Positions 33,224 to 42,979 of a stretch of 64,000 nucleotides of DNA are shown here, in pieces. Source of the DNA: Xanthomonas indica (lineage in GTDB: Bacteria; Pseudomonadota; Gammaproteobacteria; Xanthomonadales; Xanthomonadaceae); assembly GCF_040529045.1 (NCBI RefSeq), contig NZ_CP131914.1, positions 4,572,501-4,636,500 of the forward strand. The letters are read 5' to 3'. A program made the position numbers and the translations under genes. Under the pieces are notes generated by a model. That model saw nothing but the letters and a program-made list of their open reading frames with translations. It was not told the origin of the DNA and did not search any database. Numbering within the stretch: position 1 is the first letter of the stretch; each line of letters begins with the position of its first letter.

Positions 33224-35164
33224 TCAGTGCGCGGCGTTGCCCGCCTTGGCCTTGTCCAGCATCTCCTGCACCGACACCGTGGTGATCGGGTGGTAGCCGG
33301 GCTTGGCCTTGGCGAACACGTCCTCGGCGAAGGCCAGCCCGTCCGGGGTCTTCACCAGTTCGGCGTAGATCGGCAGGATCAGCTTGCGGCGGCCGACGCG
33401 GGCGATGAACTCGCCGGCGGCCGGGCGCGCGTCCACATAGCCGCTGCGGATCGCCAGCGGATACCAGCGCATGGCGATCTCGCCGTTGGCGGTGCCGGTG
33501 AAGTGATAGGCGTCGTCGAGCTGCTTGAGCTGCGCCGGGGTCAGCTTCTCGCCCAGGCCGCTGAGGAAGCGCGTCCACTCCTGGGTGCTCCACGCATCGG
33601 TCACCTGCTTGCCGGGCAGCGTGCCGCTGCCGGTCCAGGCGATGCGCGCGGTGTCGACCATGGCGAAGTTGCGCGAGCGCGCCTTCTGCGCGAACGCCGG
33701 GATGCCCGGTTCGTCCAGCCACGCATGCAGTTCCTGCGCGGTCACCGCATTCGGCTTCTTGGCCAGCAGGTGGGTCTTCAGGTACGCGACGAACTGGTCG
33801 GTGTTGGCGCTCTGGAAGGCGTGGTCGTCGAACCAGCCGCGCAGGAACGGATCGAAGGTGTCGCGGCCGAAGCGCTGCTCCAGGAACTGCAGGAACCACG
33901 CGCCCTTGACGTAGGCGACCTGGCTCAAGGCCTCGTCCGGATCGCGCTCGGTCAGCGCCGGCAGCGCCAGCGCCTGGTCGGCCGGGCTCATGCCCTTCAG
34001 CTCGGCCAGCAGGTCGGTCTGGTCGATCTCGCGCTCCATCTCCGCCGCTTCCGGGCCATACAGCGCCTCGGTGATGCGCGCCTGCACGTAGGTGGTGAAG
34101 CCTTCGTTGAGCCAGATGTCCTTCCAACTGGCGTTGGTCACCAGGTTGCCGGACCAGCTATGCGCCAGCTCGTGCGCGATCAGCGACACCAGCGACTTGT
34201 CGCCGACGATCACCGTCGGCGTGGCGAAGGTCAGGCGCGGATTCTCCATGCCGCCGAACGGGAACGACGGCGGCAGCACCAGCATGTCGTAGCGGCCCCA
34301 ACGGTACGGACCGTACAGCGTCTCGGCGGCCACGATCATCTTCTCGGTGTCCTCGAACTCCTTGGCCGCCTTGTCGACCATCGCCGGCTCGGCCCACACG
34401 CCCGAGCGCGCCGAGATCGGCTTGAACACCAGGTCGCCGGCGGCGATCGCCAATAGGTAGGACGGGATCGGCTGCGGCATCTTGAAGCGGTAGTCGCCGT
34501 TGCGCACCGCCTTGGGATCGTTGTCGGCGCTCATCAGCACCATCACGTCCGGACGCGAGACCACGTGCGCGCTGTAGGTGAAACGCACGCTCGGCGTGTC
34601 CTGCAGCGGCACCCACGAACGCGCGTGGATGGCCTGCGACTGGCTGAACATGAAGGGCAGCTGCTTGCCCTCGGTCATCGACGGCTCCAGCCACTGCAGG
34701 CCCGAGGCGGTCGGCGCGGTGTGGTAGGCGATGCTGATCTTCTGCGGCTGGGTCGGCGCCTCGATGGTCAGCTTGCTGCCGTAGATCTTGTCGGCCGGCG
34801 CGAGCGCGTACTGCAGCGGCGTCATCTGGCCCTTGCCGTCGTCGGCCTGCACCTTCTCGATGGTCAGGTCGCGGGTGTCCAGCACCAGTTGCTTGGCGCT
34901 CTTGTCCTTCCAGTCCAGCGTGTAGGTGGCGGTGCCGCCGATCTGCTTGCTGTCGAAATCCAGCTTCAGATCCAGCGCCAGGTCCTTGATCACGACCTTG
35001 GACGGCTCGGCGTAGGACGTCTCGTCGTGGCTGCGGTCGGCCGGCTTGGCCGCGGCGGGCGCCGGCTTGGCGGCAGATGCGGCTGCATCGGGCGCAGGCG
35101 CTTCACGGGAACACCCGGACGCGACCATCGCGGCCAGGGACAACAACAGGAACGGGGAACGCAT
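33224..35164 (-). CDS. M1-family aminopeptidase, leukotriene A4 hydrolase-like (lipoprotein)
   Basis: A 646-residue zinc aminopeptidase with a lipoprotein signal (VASGC, Cys18) and an Ala/Lys/Pro linker. The N-terminal beta domain is followed by the exopeptidase signature GGMENPRL (304-310), zinc motif His331-Glu-Leu-Ala-His335 with third ligand Glu354 (WLNEGF), and a C-terminal helical LTA4-hydrolase-like domain. It should remove N-terminal residues from peptides in the periplasm. ATG 35164 is chosen because it yields the lipobox; upstream in-frame codons lie in a heptamer repeat. Confidence 0.9.
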   Translation of the reverse strand: MRSPFLLLSLAAMVASGCSREAPAPDAAASAAKPAPAAAKPADRSHDETSYAEPSKVVIKDLALDLKLDFDSKQIGGTATYTLDWKDKSAKQLVLDTRDLTIEKVQADDGKGQMTPLQYALAPADKIYGSKLTIEAPTQPQKISIAYHTAPTASGLQWLEPSMTEGKQLPFMFSQSQAIHARSWVPLQDTPSVRFTYSAHVVSRPDVMVLMSADNDPKAVRNGDYRFKMPQPIPSYLLAIAAGDLVFKPISARSGVWAEPAMVDKAAKEFEDTEKMIVAAETLYGPYRWGRYDMLVLPPSFPFGGMENPRLTFATPTVIVGDKSLVSLIAHELAHSWSGNLVTNASWKDIWLNEGFTTYVQARITEALYGPEAAEMEREIDQTDLLAELKGMSPADQALALPALTERDPDEALSQVAYVKGAWFLQFLEQRFGRDTFDPFLRGWFDDHAFQSANTDQFVAYLKTHLLAKKPNAVTAQELHAWLDEPGIPAFAQKARSRNFAMVDTARIAWTGSGTLPGKQVTDAWSTQEWTRFLSGLGEKLTPAQLKQLDDAYHFTGTANGEIAMRWYPLAIRSGYVDARPAAGEFIARVGRRKLILPIYAELVKTPDGLAFAEDVFAKAKPGYHPITTVSVQEMLDKAKAGNAAH

Positions 35165-35379
35165 GGCAGTAACCGGTTCGAGGAAAACCCGCAGTTTACC
35201 GGAAGGCCGGGAGTGGGGATTCGGGAGTGGGGATTCGCAACGGCAGTACGGCGCGTGCCGACGAATCCCGAATCTCCGATCCAAGCGGGGATTGGGAATG
35301 GGAGATTGGGGATTGGCAGCAGCGAACAGCCGGCGCGCTTACGCATCCCGAATCTTCAGTCCCCAATCCCGCCTCCACT
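35165..35379. repeat. Cluster of heptamer-type repeats upstream of the M1 peptidase gene
   Basis: Several copies of GGGATTCGGGAGTGGGGATTCG-like and CCCGAATCTCC-like heptamers in both orientations between 35205 and 35372. These sit in the presumed promoter region of the peptidase. No gene is supported. Confidence 0.7.
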
Positions 35380-35493
35380 CAGATCTTGTCGCCGAGTGGA
35401 TCGCCACGATGCCGCCGGCAAGGTTCTTGTAGTGGCTGCGGGCGAAGCCGGCTGCTTCCATCCTTGCCTTCGCGCCCTGCGGCGGATGCTTGC
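35380..35493 (-). pseudogene. Truncated copy of the 3' end of ubiE
   Basis: This segment matches the last about 110 bp of ubiE at 36190-36310, including codons for [19 protein letters not shown] single-base deletion in the final codons shifts the frame (an intact version would end SGDKI-stop). No upstream part of the gene is present. The fragment and the true ubiE 3' end bracket the tandem array, pointing to a duplication event. Confidence 0.82.
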
Positions 35494-36189
35494 GCCGGCG
35501 CCGCCGGACCGCGCGTCGGGACTGAAGTCCCTCCCACAAGGACGGCACAGCACCGCGATCGGTCAGCAACCGATCGCCCGCTCTTGCGATTCCCGAATCC
35601 CCAATCCCGGCTTTCTGTGGCGGAGACTTGCGCCGGCGCCGCCGGACCGCGCGCCGGGACTGAAGTCCCTCCCACAAGGACGGCACATGCCCCGCGATCG
35701 GTCAGCAACCGATCGCCCGCTCTTGCGATTCCCGAATCCCGATTCCCCAATCCCGGCTTTCTGTGGCGGAGGCTTGCGCCGGCACCACCGGACCGCGCGT
35801 CGGGACTGAAGTCCCTCCCACAAGGACGGCATAGGCCCCGCGATCGGTCAGCAACCGATCGCCCGCTCTTGCGATTCCCGAATCCCGATTCCCCAATCCC
35901 GGCTTTCTGTGGCGGAGGCTTGCGCCAGCGCCGCCGGACCGCGCGTCGGGACTGAAGTCCCTCCCACAAGGACGGCACAGCACCGCGATCGGTCAGCAAC
36001 CGATCGCCCGCTCTTGCGATTCCCGAATCCCCAATCCCGGCTTTCTGTGGCGGAGACTTGCGCCGGCGCCGCCGGACCGCGCGCCGGGACTGAAGTCCCT
36101 CCCACAAGGACGGCATAGGCCCCGCGATCGGTCAGCAACCGATCGCCCGCTCTTGCGATTCTCGAATCCCGATTCCCCAATCCCGGCTT
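35490..36189. repeat. Tandem array of five 138/146-bp units
   Basis: The marker ACTGAAGTCC begins at 35521, 35659, 35805, 35951 and 36089, giving spacings 138, 146, 146 and 138 bp. The 8-bp difference is one extra heptamer-type unit (CCCGATTC). Each unit holds a type B REP core, the perfect hairpin GCGATCGGT-CAGCA-ACCGATCGC, heptamer repeats and a GC-rich segment like the ubiE 3' end. Open frames through the array are repeat artefacts. Confidence 0.92.
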
Positions 36190-36951
36190 TTAGACCTTAT
36201 AGCCCGAGTGGATCGCCACGATGCCGCCGGTGAGGTTCTTGTAGTGGCTGCGGGCGAAGCCGGCCTCTTCCATCATGCCCTTCAGCGCGTCCTGCGGCGG
36301 ATGCTTGCGGATGCTCTCGGCCAGGTACTGGTAGCTGTCGGCGTCCTTGGCGAACAGCTTGCCCAGGCGCGGCAGCACCTTGAACGAATGGAAGTCGTAC
36401 AGCGGCTTGAACCAGTCGGCGGTGACTTCGGAGAACTCCAGCACCCGCGCCTGGCCGCCGACCTTGAGCACGCGGTACATCTCGCGCAGCGCCGCGTCCT
36501 TGTCGGTGACGTTGCGCAGGCCGAAGGCGATGGTCACCAGGTCGAAGCTCTGGTCCGGGAACGGCAGCGCCTCGGCATTGCACTGCACGTAGTCCAGGCC
36601 CGCGACCAGGCCGCGGTTGGTGAGGCGGTCGCGGCCCACCGAGAGCATGCCGGCGTTGATGTCGCCCAGCACGATCTCGCCGTCGGCGCCGACCCGGTCC
36701 TTCAGCAGCGCGGCGATGTCGCCGGTGCCGCCGGCCAGGTCGAGCACGCGGTCGCCCGGCTTGACCTGCGCGGTGGCGACGAAATAGCGCTTCCAGACCC
36801 GATGGATGCCCATGCTCATCAGGTCGTTCATCAGGTCGTAGTTGCCGGCGACCGAGGTGAAGACCTCGCCGACCAGCTTCTGCTTGTCCTTGGCGGCGAC
36901 GTCGCGGAAGCCGAAATGGGTGGTACCGGTCTTGTAGGGAGATTCGCTCAT
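36190..36951 (-). CDS. ubiE: Ubiquinone/menaquinone biosynthesis C-methyltransferase
   Basis: A 253-residue SAM-dependent methyltransferase that methylates the ring carbon of demethylmenaquinol and of 2-polyprenyl-6-methoxy-1,4-benzoquinol. UbiE signatures are all present: [45 protein letters not shown], the SAM motif [12 protein letters not shown], and [24 protein letters not shown]. It ends [10 protein letters not shown]. Its 3' end abuts the repeat array, and a broken duplicate of this end lies at 35380-35493. Confidence 0.96.
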   Translation of the reverse strand: MSESPYKTGTTHFGFRDVAAKDKQKLVGEVFTSVAGNYDLMNDLMSMGIHRVWKRYFVATAQVKPGDRVLDLAGGTGDIAALLKDRVGADGEIVLGDINAGMLSVGRDRLTNRGLVAGLDYVQCNAEALPFPDQSFDLVTIAFGLRNVTDKDAALREMYRVLKVGGQARVLEFSEVTADWFKPLYDFHSFKVLPRLGKLFAKDADSYQYLAESIRKHPPQDALKGMMEEAGFARSHYKNLTGGIVAIHSGYKV

Positions 36952-37065
36952 GCCGGGATTATCGCACTGCCGGCCGCTGCGTGCCGGTGAAGCGCCGCAC
37001 GGGATGACAGCCGCCGGCCGCCTGGGCCAGACTGCCGGCAGACTCCCGTTCCCCCAGGCCATTCC

Positions 37066-37521
37066 ATGCTGACCACGCCCGACTACCGCGCCCTGCTCGA
37101 CACCGCCATCGCCGAAGCCCGCCAGGGCCTGGCCGAGGGCGGCATCCCGATCGGCGCCGCCCTGTACCACCGCGACGGCCGCCTGCTCGGCTGCGGCCAC
37201 AACCGCCGCGTGCAGGAGGGCGACCCGTCCGTACACGGCGAGACCGACGCCTTCCGCAAGGCCGGACGCCAGCGCCGCTACAAGGACACCATCATGGTCA
37301 CCACCCTGGCGCCGTGCTGGTACTGCAGCGGCTTGGTGCGGCAGTTCAACATCGGCACGGTGGTGGTCGGCGAATCGGTGACCTTCCAAGGCGGCATCGA
37401 CTGGCTGCGCGAGAGCGGCGTGGAGGTCATCGACCTGCACAGCCAGGAGTGCATCGACCTGCTCGGCGGCTTCATCGCCGCCCACCCGGACGTGTGGAAC
37501 GAGGATATCGGCGAGGACTGA
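37066..37521 (+). CDS. Cytosine deaminase, yeast FCY1-type
   Basis: A 151-residue zinc deaminase converting cytosine to uracil (or a related base). Zinc ligands are His57 (VHGE, proton shuttle Glu59), Cys84 and Cys87 (APCWYCSG). The whole chain follows Saccharomyces Fcy1: [22 protein letters not shown], and the terminal DVWNEDIGE in place of DWFEDIGE. It is unlike the larger E. coli CodA amidohydrolase and has the tail missing from TadA. It is divergent from ubiE. No codB-like transporter is adjacent. Confidence 0.85.
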   Translation: MLTTPDYRALLDTAIAEARQGLAEGGIPIGAALYHRDGRLLGCGHNRRVQEGDPSVHGETDAFRKAGRQRRYKDTIMVTTLAPCWYCSGLVRQFNIGTVVVGESVTFQGGIDWLRESGVEVIDLHSQECIDLLGGFIAAHPDVWNEDIGED

Positions 37522-37728
37522 GCGGCGTGCCGCGGGCGTCGGCGCGGCGAGCAGCAGGCACACCGCCGCGCCCACAGGCGAACCGCGGCCGCGCTTCGAC
37601 GTTGCCCGGTGGGCGCGCGGCCCGCACCGCCCCGTACTTGCCGGCACCGCGTCGGCAAGCCTGCACGGCGCTGGCCTGAGCGCCCACCTGCCACCCGCGG
37701 CGCCGGGAGGGCGCGCGCACCGAGTGTT

Positions 37729-37743
37729 ATATTGTTTCAATAT
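37729..37743. promoter_or_regulatory. AT-rich perfect palindrome at the promoter of the membrane acyltransferase-like gene
   Basis: ATATTG-TTT-CAATAT, a 15-bp perfect palindrome 19 bp before the ATG at 37762. It overlaps a -10-like TATATT (37728-37733). In such a GC-rich context it could be an operator for a repressor; no regulator gene is adjacent. Confidence 0.45.
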
Positions 37744-37761
37744 CGACACCGATCGCACTGC

Positions 37762-38949
37762 ATGCCGTCCGCCGCCCTCGCCTCGCCTGCCTCCCTCGCC
37801 GTCCCCGCAACGCCCGCCGCGCGGCTGGCCTCGATCGATCTGCTGCGCGGCACGGTGATGCTGCTGATGCTGCTGGACCACGTGCGCGAGACCTTCTACC
37901 TGCATCACCCGGTCGGCGATCCGATGGAGGTGGAGGGCACGGCGCCGGCGCTGTTCGTCGCGCGCACCCTGGCGCACCTGTGCGCGCCGGTCTTCGTGTT
38001 CCTCACCGGCCTGTCGGCCTGGCTGTACGCGGCGCGGCAGGCCGACGGCCGCGCGGCGGCCGCCAGCTTCCTGCTCAAGCGCGGCCTGTTCCTGATCGTG
38101 CTGGAGCTGACCCTGGTCAACCTGGCCTGGAGCGGCGCCTTTCCGCCGCAGGCGCTGTACCTGCAGGTGATCTGGGCGATCGGCCTGAGCATGCTCGCGC
38201 TGGCCGCGCTGCTGTGGCTGCCGCGACCGGCGCTGGCGCTGCTGGGCGCGGCGCTGGTCGCCGGTCACCACCTGCTGGACGAGGTGCAGATCCAGGGCGA
38301 CGGCCCGCTGGCCGCCGTCTGGGCCGTGCTGCACGACCGGCGCTGGCTGGAGCTGGGCGACCTGCGCCTGCGTACCTCGTATCCGGTGCTGCCGTGGATC
38401 GGGGTGATCGCGCTCGGCTACGCCGCCGGCCCCTGGTACGGCGCCGCCACCGACCCGGCGCAACGCCAGCAGCGCCTGCTGGCCTGCGGACTCGGCGCAC
38501 TGGCCGGGTTCCACCTGCTGCGCTGGCACAACGGCTACGGCGATGCGCCCTGGCAGGTGCAGGACGACCTCGCGCATACCGCGATGAGCTTCTTCAACGT
38601 CACCAAGTACCCCCCGTCGCTGCAGTTCCTGCTGCTGACCCTGGGCGTGGGCCTGCTGTTGCTGCGCCTGTACGAACACCCCACCGTGGCCCGCGCCCTG
38701 GCGCCGCTGGCGGCGATCGGCGCAGCGCCGATGTTCTTCTACCTGCTGCACCTGTACGTGCTGAAGCTCGCCTACCTGGCCGCGGTGGCGCTGTGGGGCA
38801 CCAACCAGGGCGATCTGTTCGGCGTGGACAGCGTGGCCGCGCTGTGGGCGATCGCCGCCTTGCTGGGCCTGGCCCTGTACTGGCCCACCGCCGCGTTCGC
38901 GCGGCTGAAGGCGCGCCGCCGCGACCTGGCCTGGCTGCGCTACTTCTAG
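37762..38949 (+). CDS. DUF1624/heparan-alpha-glucosaminide N-acetyltransferase-like membrane protein
   Basis: A 395-residue polytopic membrane protein with about ten hydrophobic helices. It opens with the family signature [31 protein letters not shown], with the conserved Asp and His, and includes [22 protein letters not shown] and [22 protein letters not shown]. Related proteins transfer acetyl groups across membranes, but the bacterial family is uncharacterised. The start at 37762 is the first ATG after the promoter palindrome; longer in-frame reading would run through it. Confidence 0.82.
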   Translation: MPSAALASPASLAVPATPAARLASIDLLRGTVMLLMLLDHVRETFYLHHPVGDPMEVEGTAPALFVARTLAHLCAPVFVFLTGLSAWLYAARQADGRAAAASFLLKRGLFLIVLELTLVNLAWSGAFPPQALYLQVIWAIGLSMLALAALLWLPRPALALLGAALVAGHHLLDEVQIQGDGPLAAVWAVLHDRRWLELGDLRLRTSYPVLPWIGVIALGYAAGPWYGAATDPAQRQQRLLACGLGALAGFHLLRWHNGYGDAPWQVQDDLAHTAMSFFNVTKYPPSLQFLLLTLGVGLLLLRLYEHPTVARALAPLAAIGAAPMFFYLLHLYVLKLAYLAAVALWGTNQGDLFGVDSVAALWAIAALLGLALYWPTAAFARLKARRRDLAWLRYF

Positions 38950-39030
38950 CGACGGGCCGGGATGGTTCATCTGCGTGCAATGCCGGCGTGCTCGACTGCG
39001 GCTTCCTTCGTCCGCGCCTGGAGACCTGCG

Positions 39031-40395
39031 ATGTCCACCCGCCTGCCGCCGCTGCTGCTGATCGGTCTGACCCTTGCCGCATGCGCCGGATGCGCGACGG
39101 CGGCGAGCAAGCGCGACGCCTGGGTGGTGCAGCAGATCCACGACTACAACCATCCCTACGCCGCACAGCAGACCGAGCTGGACACCAAGATGGCGACCAT
39201 GGCCACCAGCGCCTACGCCTTCTACCGCGGCACCGACCACATCTTCTACCAGGACATGAAGACCCTGCCGGGCTCGCTGTGGACCTCGCCGCAGACCGGC
39301 TACACCTGGCTCGGCGGCGACACCCACCTCGGCAACTTCGATGCGGCGCGCGACAGCAGCGGCAAGGCGGTGTTCAAGGTCGCCGACTTCGACGAGGGTC
39401 ACCTCGGCCAGTACGTGTGGGACCTGCGCCGGCTGGCCGCGAGCATGGTCCTGGCCGGCCGCGACAACGGTCTGTCCGACAGCGACATCGGCGACGCCAT
39501 CGACACCATGGTCGGCGCCTACCTGGACAAGATCGCCGATTTCCGCGGCAGCGACGCCGAAGCGAGCTTCCAGCTGAGCAAGCGCAACACCAGCGGTGCG
39601 GTGGCCAAGATCATCGACAGCGCCGACGGCAAGAGTCGCAGCAGCCTGCTGTCCAAGTACACCGTGGTCAACAGCGGCAAGCGTCAGTTCCAGGACCTGG
39701 ACAACCTGGTCGCGGTGGACGCCAACACCGCCTCGGCGGTGGCCGCGGCGATGAACGGCTACCTCGGCTCGATCGCCGCGTCCAAGCGCCATCCGTCCAG
39801 CTACTACACCATCAAGGACGTGCACCAGAAGCTGGGCTCGGGCACCGGCAGCCTCGGCCGCCTGCGCCTGTATGTGCTGATCGAAGGCCCGAGCGCATCG
39901 ACCAGCGACGACGTGATCCTGGAATGGAAGCAGGAAGCGGCCAGCGTGGTGGCGGTAGCGGCGCCGTCGCAGATGCCGGCCTCCAGCTACGACAACAACG
40001 AGGGCGCGCGGGTCGCGCGCACCGCCAAGGCGCAGACCATCGACGCCGACGTGCTGGTCGGCTACGCCAGCGTCAACGGCACCCCGTTCTACGTGCACGA
40101 GAAGTCGCCGTTCCAGCAGGACCTGGACCCGACCGCGCTGGACAGCGCCGGCAAGCTCGCCACCGCCGCGACCTACCTGGGCCAGGCCCTGGCCTCGGCG
40201 CACGCACTGGCCGACCAGGACTACGACCCGAACGTGGTGCCCTACAGCATCGACAAGCAGATCGATCAGGCGGTCACCAGCAAGAGCGGCCTGACATCGG
40301 AACTGCGCCAGTTCGCGTTCGACTACGCGGCGCAGGTGCAACTGGACTGGCAGTCGTTCGTGGCCGCGTACAAGGCGGGTACGCCGCTGTATTGA
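39031..40395 (+). CDS. DUF2252 lipoprotein/exported protein
   Basis: A 454-residue protein with a signal peptide [21 protein letters not shown] whose two Cys could each be a lipidation site. The DUF2252 domain has a kinase-like fold; visible motifs are [56 protein letters not shown], and the terminal [23 protein letters not shown]. Exported members of this family are of unknown function. GGAGA lies upstream of ATG 39031. It follows the acyltransferase-like gene on the same strand (81-bp gap). Confidence 0.84.
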   Translation: MSTRLPPLLLIGLTLAACAGCATAASKRDAWVVQQIHDYNHPYAAQQTELDTKMATMATSAYAFYRGTDHIFYQDMKTLPGSLWTSPQTGYTWLGGDTHLGNFDAARDSSGKAVFKVADFDEGHLGQYVWDLRRLAASMVLAGRDNGLSDSDIGDAIDTMVGAYLDKIADFRGSDAEASFQLSKRNTSGAVAKIIDSADGKSRSSLLSKYTVVNSGKRQFQDLDNLVAVDANTASAVAAAMNGYLGSIAASKRHPSSYYTIKDVHQKLGSGTGSLGRLRLYVLIEGPSASTSDDVILEWKQEAASVVAVAAPSQMPASSYDNNEGARVARTAKAQTIDADVLVGYASVNGTPFYVHEKSPFQQDLDPTALDSAGKLATAATYLGQALASAHALADQDYDPNVVPYSIDKQIDQAVTSKSGLTSELRQFAFDYAAQVQLDWQSFVAAYKAGTPLY

Positions 40396-40457
40396 GTTCG
40401 CGCCGGGTGCGTGCGGGCGACGCACGCGCTGTGCGGTTTTTGCGGCGGAGCCGCCTG

Positions 40458-40530
40458 TTGTAGGAGCGGCTTCAGCCGCGACGGGGCGTTACCGGGAAGG
40501 CCCAGTCGCGGCTGAAGCCGCTCCTACGAC
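40458..40530. repeat. REPIN-like inverted pair of type A REP elements
   Basis: A plus-orientation element (40460-40482) and a minus-orientation one (40505-40527) flank a 22-bp loop containing GCGTTACCGGGAA. The same loop sequence occurs between the pair at 46612-46677. It lies between the convergent DUF2252 and hslU genes. Confidence 0.88.
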
Positions 40531-40615
40531 GCGCTTGACGTCGGCATGGCTATCGGGATCGGTGCACAGCGGCAGGCGCGGGCAACGCACCTGCCGCTGT
40601 GGATCGCGCCGGACC

Positions 40616-41980
40616 TTACAGGATGTACCGGCTCAGGTCCGGATCCTGCACCAGTTCGCCCAGGTGCGCATCGACGTAGGCCGCGTCGACGGTCACGCTC
40701 TGCCCGTCGCGGTCCGGGGCTTCGTAGCTCAGCGTGTCGAGCAGGCGCTCGAGCACGGTGTGCAGGCGCCGCGCACCGATGTTCTCCTGGCGCTCGTTGA
40801 CCAGGAACGCGATCTCCGCCAGGCGCGCGATGGCGTCGTCGGTGAAGCGCAGGCTTACGCCCTCGGTCAGCAACAGTGCTTCGTACTGCTTGGTCAGCGC
40901 CGCCTTCGGCTCGGTGAGGATGCGGATGAAGTCGTCCTTCGACAGCGCCGACAGTTCCACCCGGATCGGGAAGCGGCCCTGCAGTTCCGGGATCAGGTCG
41001 CTGGGCTTGGCCAGGTGGAACGCGCCGGAGGCGATGAACAGGATGTGGTCGGTCTTGACCGTGCCGTACTTGGTGCTGACGTTGGAGCCTTCCACCAGCG
41101 GCAGCAGATCGCGCTGCACGCCCTCGCGGGAGACGTCGCCGCCGGTGGCGCCAGCCTCGCTGCGCTTGGCCACCTTGTCGATCTCGTCGATGAACACGAT
41201 GCCGTGCTGCTCGCAGGCCTCGATCGCCGCGGCGCGCACGTCGTCCTCGTTGACCAGCTTGCCAGCCTCTTCCTCGATCAGCAGCGGCCGCGCCGCCTTG
41301 ATGGTCAGCTTGCGCGACTGCGACTTGCCGCCGCCCAGGTTGGAGAACATCTGCCGCAGCTGCTGGCCCATTTCCTCCATGCCCGGCGGGGTCATGATGT
41401 CCATGCTGACGTTGACCGCCACGTCCAGCTCGATCTCGCGCTCGTCCAGCTCGCCGGCGCGCAGCATGCGCCGGAACTTGCTGCGGGTGTCGCTTTCCTG
41501 CGCCGACGGCTCGTTGCGCGCGGCCTCCGGATCGAAGCCGATGCCGGCGCTGCGCCGCGGCAGCAGCGCATCGAGGATGCGGTCCTCGGCACGCTCCTCG
41601 GCCTGGGTGCGCACGCGGGTCTTGGCCTGCTCGCGGTACAGCTTGACCGCGGTGTCGGCCAGGTCGCGCACGATCTGCTCCACGTCCTTGCCGACATAGC
41701 CGACCTCGGTGAAGCGGGTCGCCTCGACCTTGACGAAGGGCGCATTGGCCAGCGTCGCCAGGCGCCGCGCGATCTCGGTCTTGCCGACGCCGGTGGGGCC
41801 GATCATCAGGATGTTCTTCGGCATCACTTCGTTGCGCAGCGCGTCGGGCAACTGCATGCGCCGCCAGCGGTTGCGCAGCGCGATCGCCACCGCGCGCTTG
41901 GCCTCGTGCTGGCCGACGATGTGGCGGTCCAGCTCCTGCACGATCTCGCGCGGGGTCATGGTGCTATGGGTATCGGTCAT
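40616..41980 (-). CDS. hslU: ATP-dependent protease ATPase subunit HslU
   Basis: A 454-residue AAA+ unfoldase that feeds substrates to the HslV protease chamber in the cytoplasm. Features: [34 protein letters not shown], Walker A GPTGVGKT, pore loop near [14 protein letters not shown]-domain insertion (about 110-240), Walker [13 protein letters not shown], sensor regions GRFPIRVEL and [10 protein letters not shown], and the C-terminal SRYIL tail that docks into HslV. It follows hslV by 113 bp containing an inverted heptamer element. Confidence 0.97.
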   Translation of the reverse strand: MTDTHSTMTPREIVQELDRHIVGQHEAKRAVAIALRNRWRRMQLPDALRNEVMPKNILMIGPTGVGKTEIARRLATLANAPFVKVEATRFTEVGYVGKDVEQIVRDLADTAVKLYREQAKTRVRTQAEERAEDRILDALLPRRSAGIGFDPEAARNEPSAQESDTRSKFRRMLRAGELDEREIELDVAVNVSMDIMTPPGMEEMGQQLRQMFSNLGGGKSQSRKLTIKAARPLLIEEEAGKLVNEDDVRAAAIEACEQHGIVFIDEIDKVAKRSEAGATGGDVSREGVQRDLLPLVEGSNVSTKYGTVKTDHILFIASGAFHLAKPSDLIPELQGRFPIRVELSALSKDDFIRILTEPKAALTKQYEALLLTEGVSLRFTDDAIARLAEIAFLVNERQENIGARRLHTVLERLLDTLSYEAPDRDGQSVTVDAAYVDAHLGELVQDPDLSRYIL

Positions 41981-41998
41981 GGTCGGGAAATCGAAGAG

Positions 41999-42096
41999 GG
42001 AATCGGGAATGGAGAATCGGGAATCGGAAAGCAGGCGTCATCGGTGACGGAGACGAGAACCGCAGTTGCGATTCCCCAATCCCCAATCCCGAATCA
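41999..42096. repeat. Inverted heptamer-type repeats between hslV and hslU
   Basis: The left arm (41999-42028, GGAATCGGGAATGGAGAATC) and the right arm (42069-42096, GATTCCCCAATCCCCAATCCC) are imperfect reverse complements. They would form a hairpin in the hslVU transcript and could alter HslU expression relative to HslV. Confidence 0.8.
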
Positions 42097-42645
42097 CAGC
42101 TCTTCGACCACCACGTTGCGATTGGTATAGATGCAGATGTCGCCGGCGATGTTCAGCGCTTCGACGGCGATGGTGCGCGCGTCCAGCGTGGTGTGGCCGA
42201 GCAACGCACGCGCCGCCGACAGGGCGTACGAGCCACCGGAGCCGATGGCGATGATGCCGTCCTCCGGTTCGATCACATCGCCGGTGCCGCTGATGATCAG
42301 CGAGGTCTCCTTGTCGGCTACCGCCAGCAGCGCCTCGAGCTTGCCGAGGCGGCGTTCGGTGCGCCAATCCTTGGCCAGTTCCACTGCGGCGCGAGTCAGC
42401 TGGCCGTGCTTCTCCAGCTTGGCCTCGAACAGTTCGAACAGGGTGAACGCATCGGCGGCGGCGCCGGCGAACCCGGCCAGCACCTGGCCCTCGCGGCCGA
42501 GCCGGCGCACCTTGCGCGCATTGCCCTTCATCACGGTGTGGCCCAGGGTCACCTGGCCGTCGCCGGCCACGGCGACGCGGCCATCGCGGCGCACCGACAG
42601 GATCGTGGTGGCGTGGAAAACATTGGGGTTCTGACTGGGATCCAT
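42094..42645 (-). CDS. hslV: ATP-dependent protease peptidase subunit HslV
   Basis: A 183-residue threonine protease of the proteasome beta type. The mature N-terminal Thr (residue 13) appears in [12 protein letters not shown] after a 12-residue propeptide. Other family motifs are [39 protein letters not shown], and [14 protein letters not shown]. The complex with HslU degrades misfolded and regulatory proteins in the cytoplasm. Confidence 0.97.
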   Translation of the reverse strand: MDPSQNPNVFHATTILSVRRDGRVAVAGDGQVTLGHTVMKGNARKVRRLGREGQVLAGFAGAAADAFTLFELFEAKLEKHGQLTRAAVELAKDWRTERRLGKLEALLAVADKETSLIISGTGDVIEPEDGIIAIGSGGSYALSAARALLGHTTLDARTIAVEALNIAGDICIYTNRNVVVEEL

Positions 42646-42693
42646 GCGGCCTCCGGAGCGATGACTCAGGTGTGGGGGCTGGCGACGCGCGGT

Positions 42694-42924
42694 TCAAGCG
42701 TCGTCGGTCGCAGACCGGTCGTCGCCGGGCCGGGCGTGCGCCGGCCGCGCCGGATCGGCGCCGATGCCCCAAGCGAGCTGCCAATCCCAGCCCTCGGTCT
42801 CGATCGGGTGCAGGGCGCGTCCGGCGCCGTTGCCGCAGGCCGGATCGTGCGCGGCGCAATCGCGCTCGCAACCCCAGCACAGCTGTTCGGGGTGGCGCGG
42901 CGCCAGCGGAAAGGGGGTGGCCAT
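42694..42924 (-). CDS. DUF3079 small zinc-ribbon-like protein
   Basis: A 76-residue protein with Cys-rich motif QLCWGCERDCAAHDPACGNG and HPIETEGWDW, matching the DUF3079 family. Four Cys could bind zinc or an iron-sulfur cluster; the function is unknown. ATG 42924 is chosen to match family N-termini (ATPFPLAPRHPEQ); a longer reading to 43011 would run through the FNR-like box. An FNR/ANR-type box lies 56 bp upstream, the same position as in front of pntAA. Confidence 0.8.
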   Translation of the reverse strand: MATPFPLAPRHPEQLCWGCERDCAAHDPACGNGAGRALHPIETEGWDWQLAWGIGADPARPAHARPGDDRSATDDA

Positions 42925-42979
42925 CGGTGAGCCCTCGCGACGTGGGAGGACAGTGTCGTCCTGCCTTTGCCGACTCGCC

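Noticed and set aside
35339-36180. Open frames of 65-245 codons through the array
   Set aside because: They read the same repeat peptide (VGGTSVP-like) in several frames, have no ribosome sites, and exist only because the unit lacks stops.
35490-36189. Possible CRISPR array
   Set aside because: Units are 138/146 bp, the whole unit repeats with no unique spacers, and no cas genes are near. Ordinary tandem duplication fits.
36190-40425. Very long open frame (about 1,400 codons) on the minus strand through ubiE and across the deaminase, acyltransferase-like and DUF2252 genes
   Set aside because: Only the ubiE part has family motifs. The rest is Arg/Gly/Gln/His-rich text antisense to three well-supported plus-strand genes, typical of GC-rich shadow frames.
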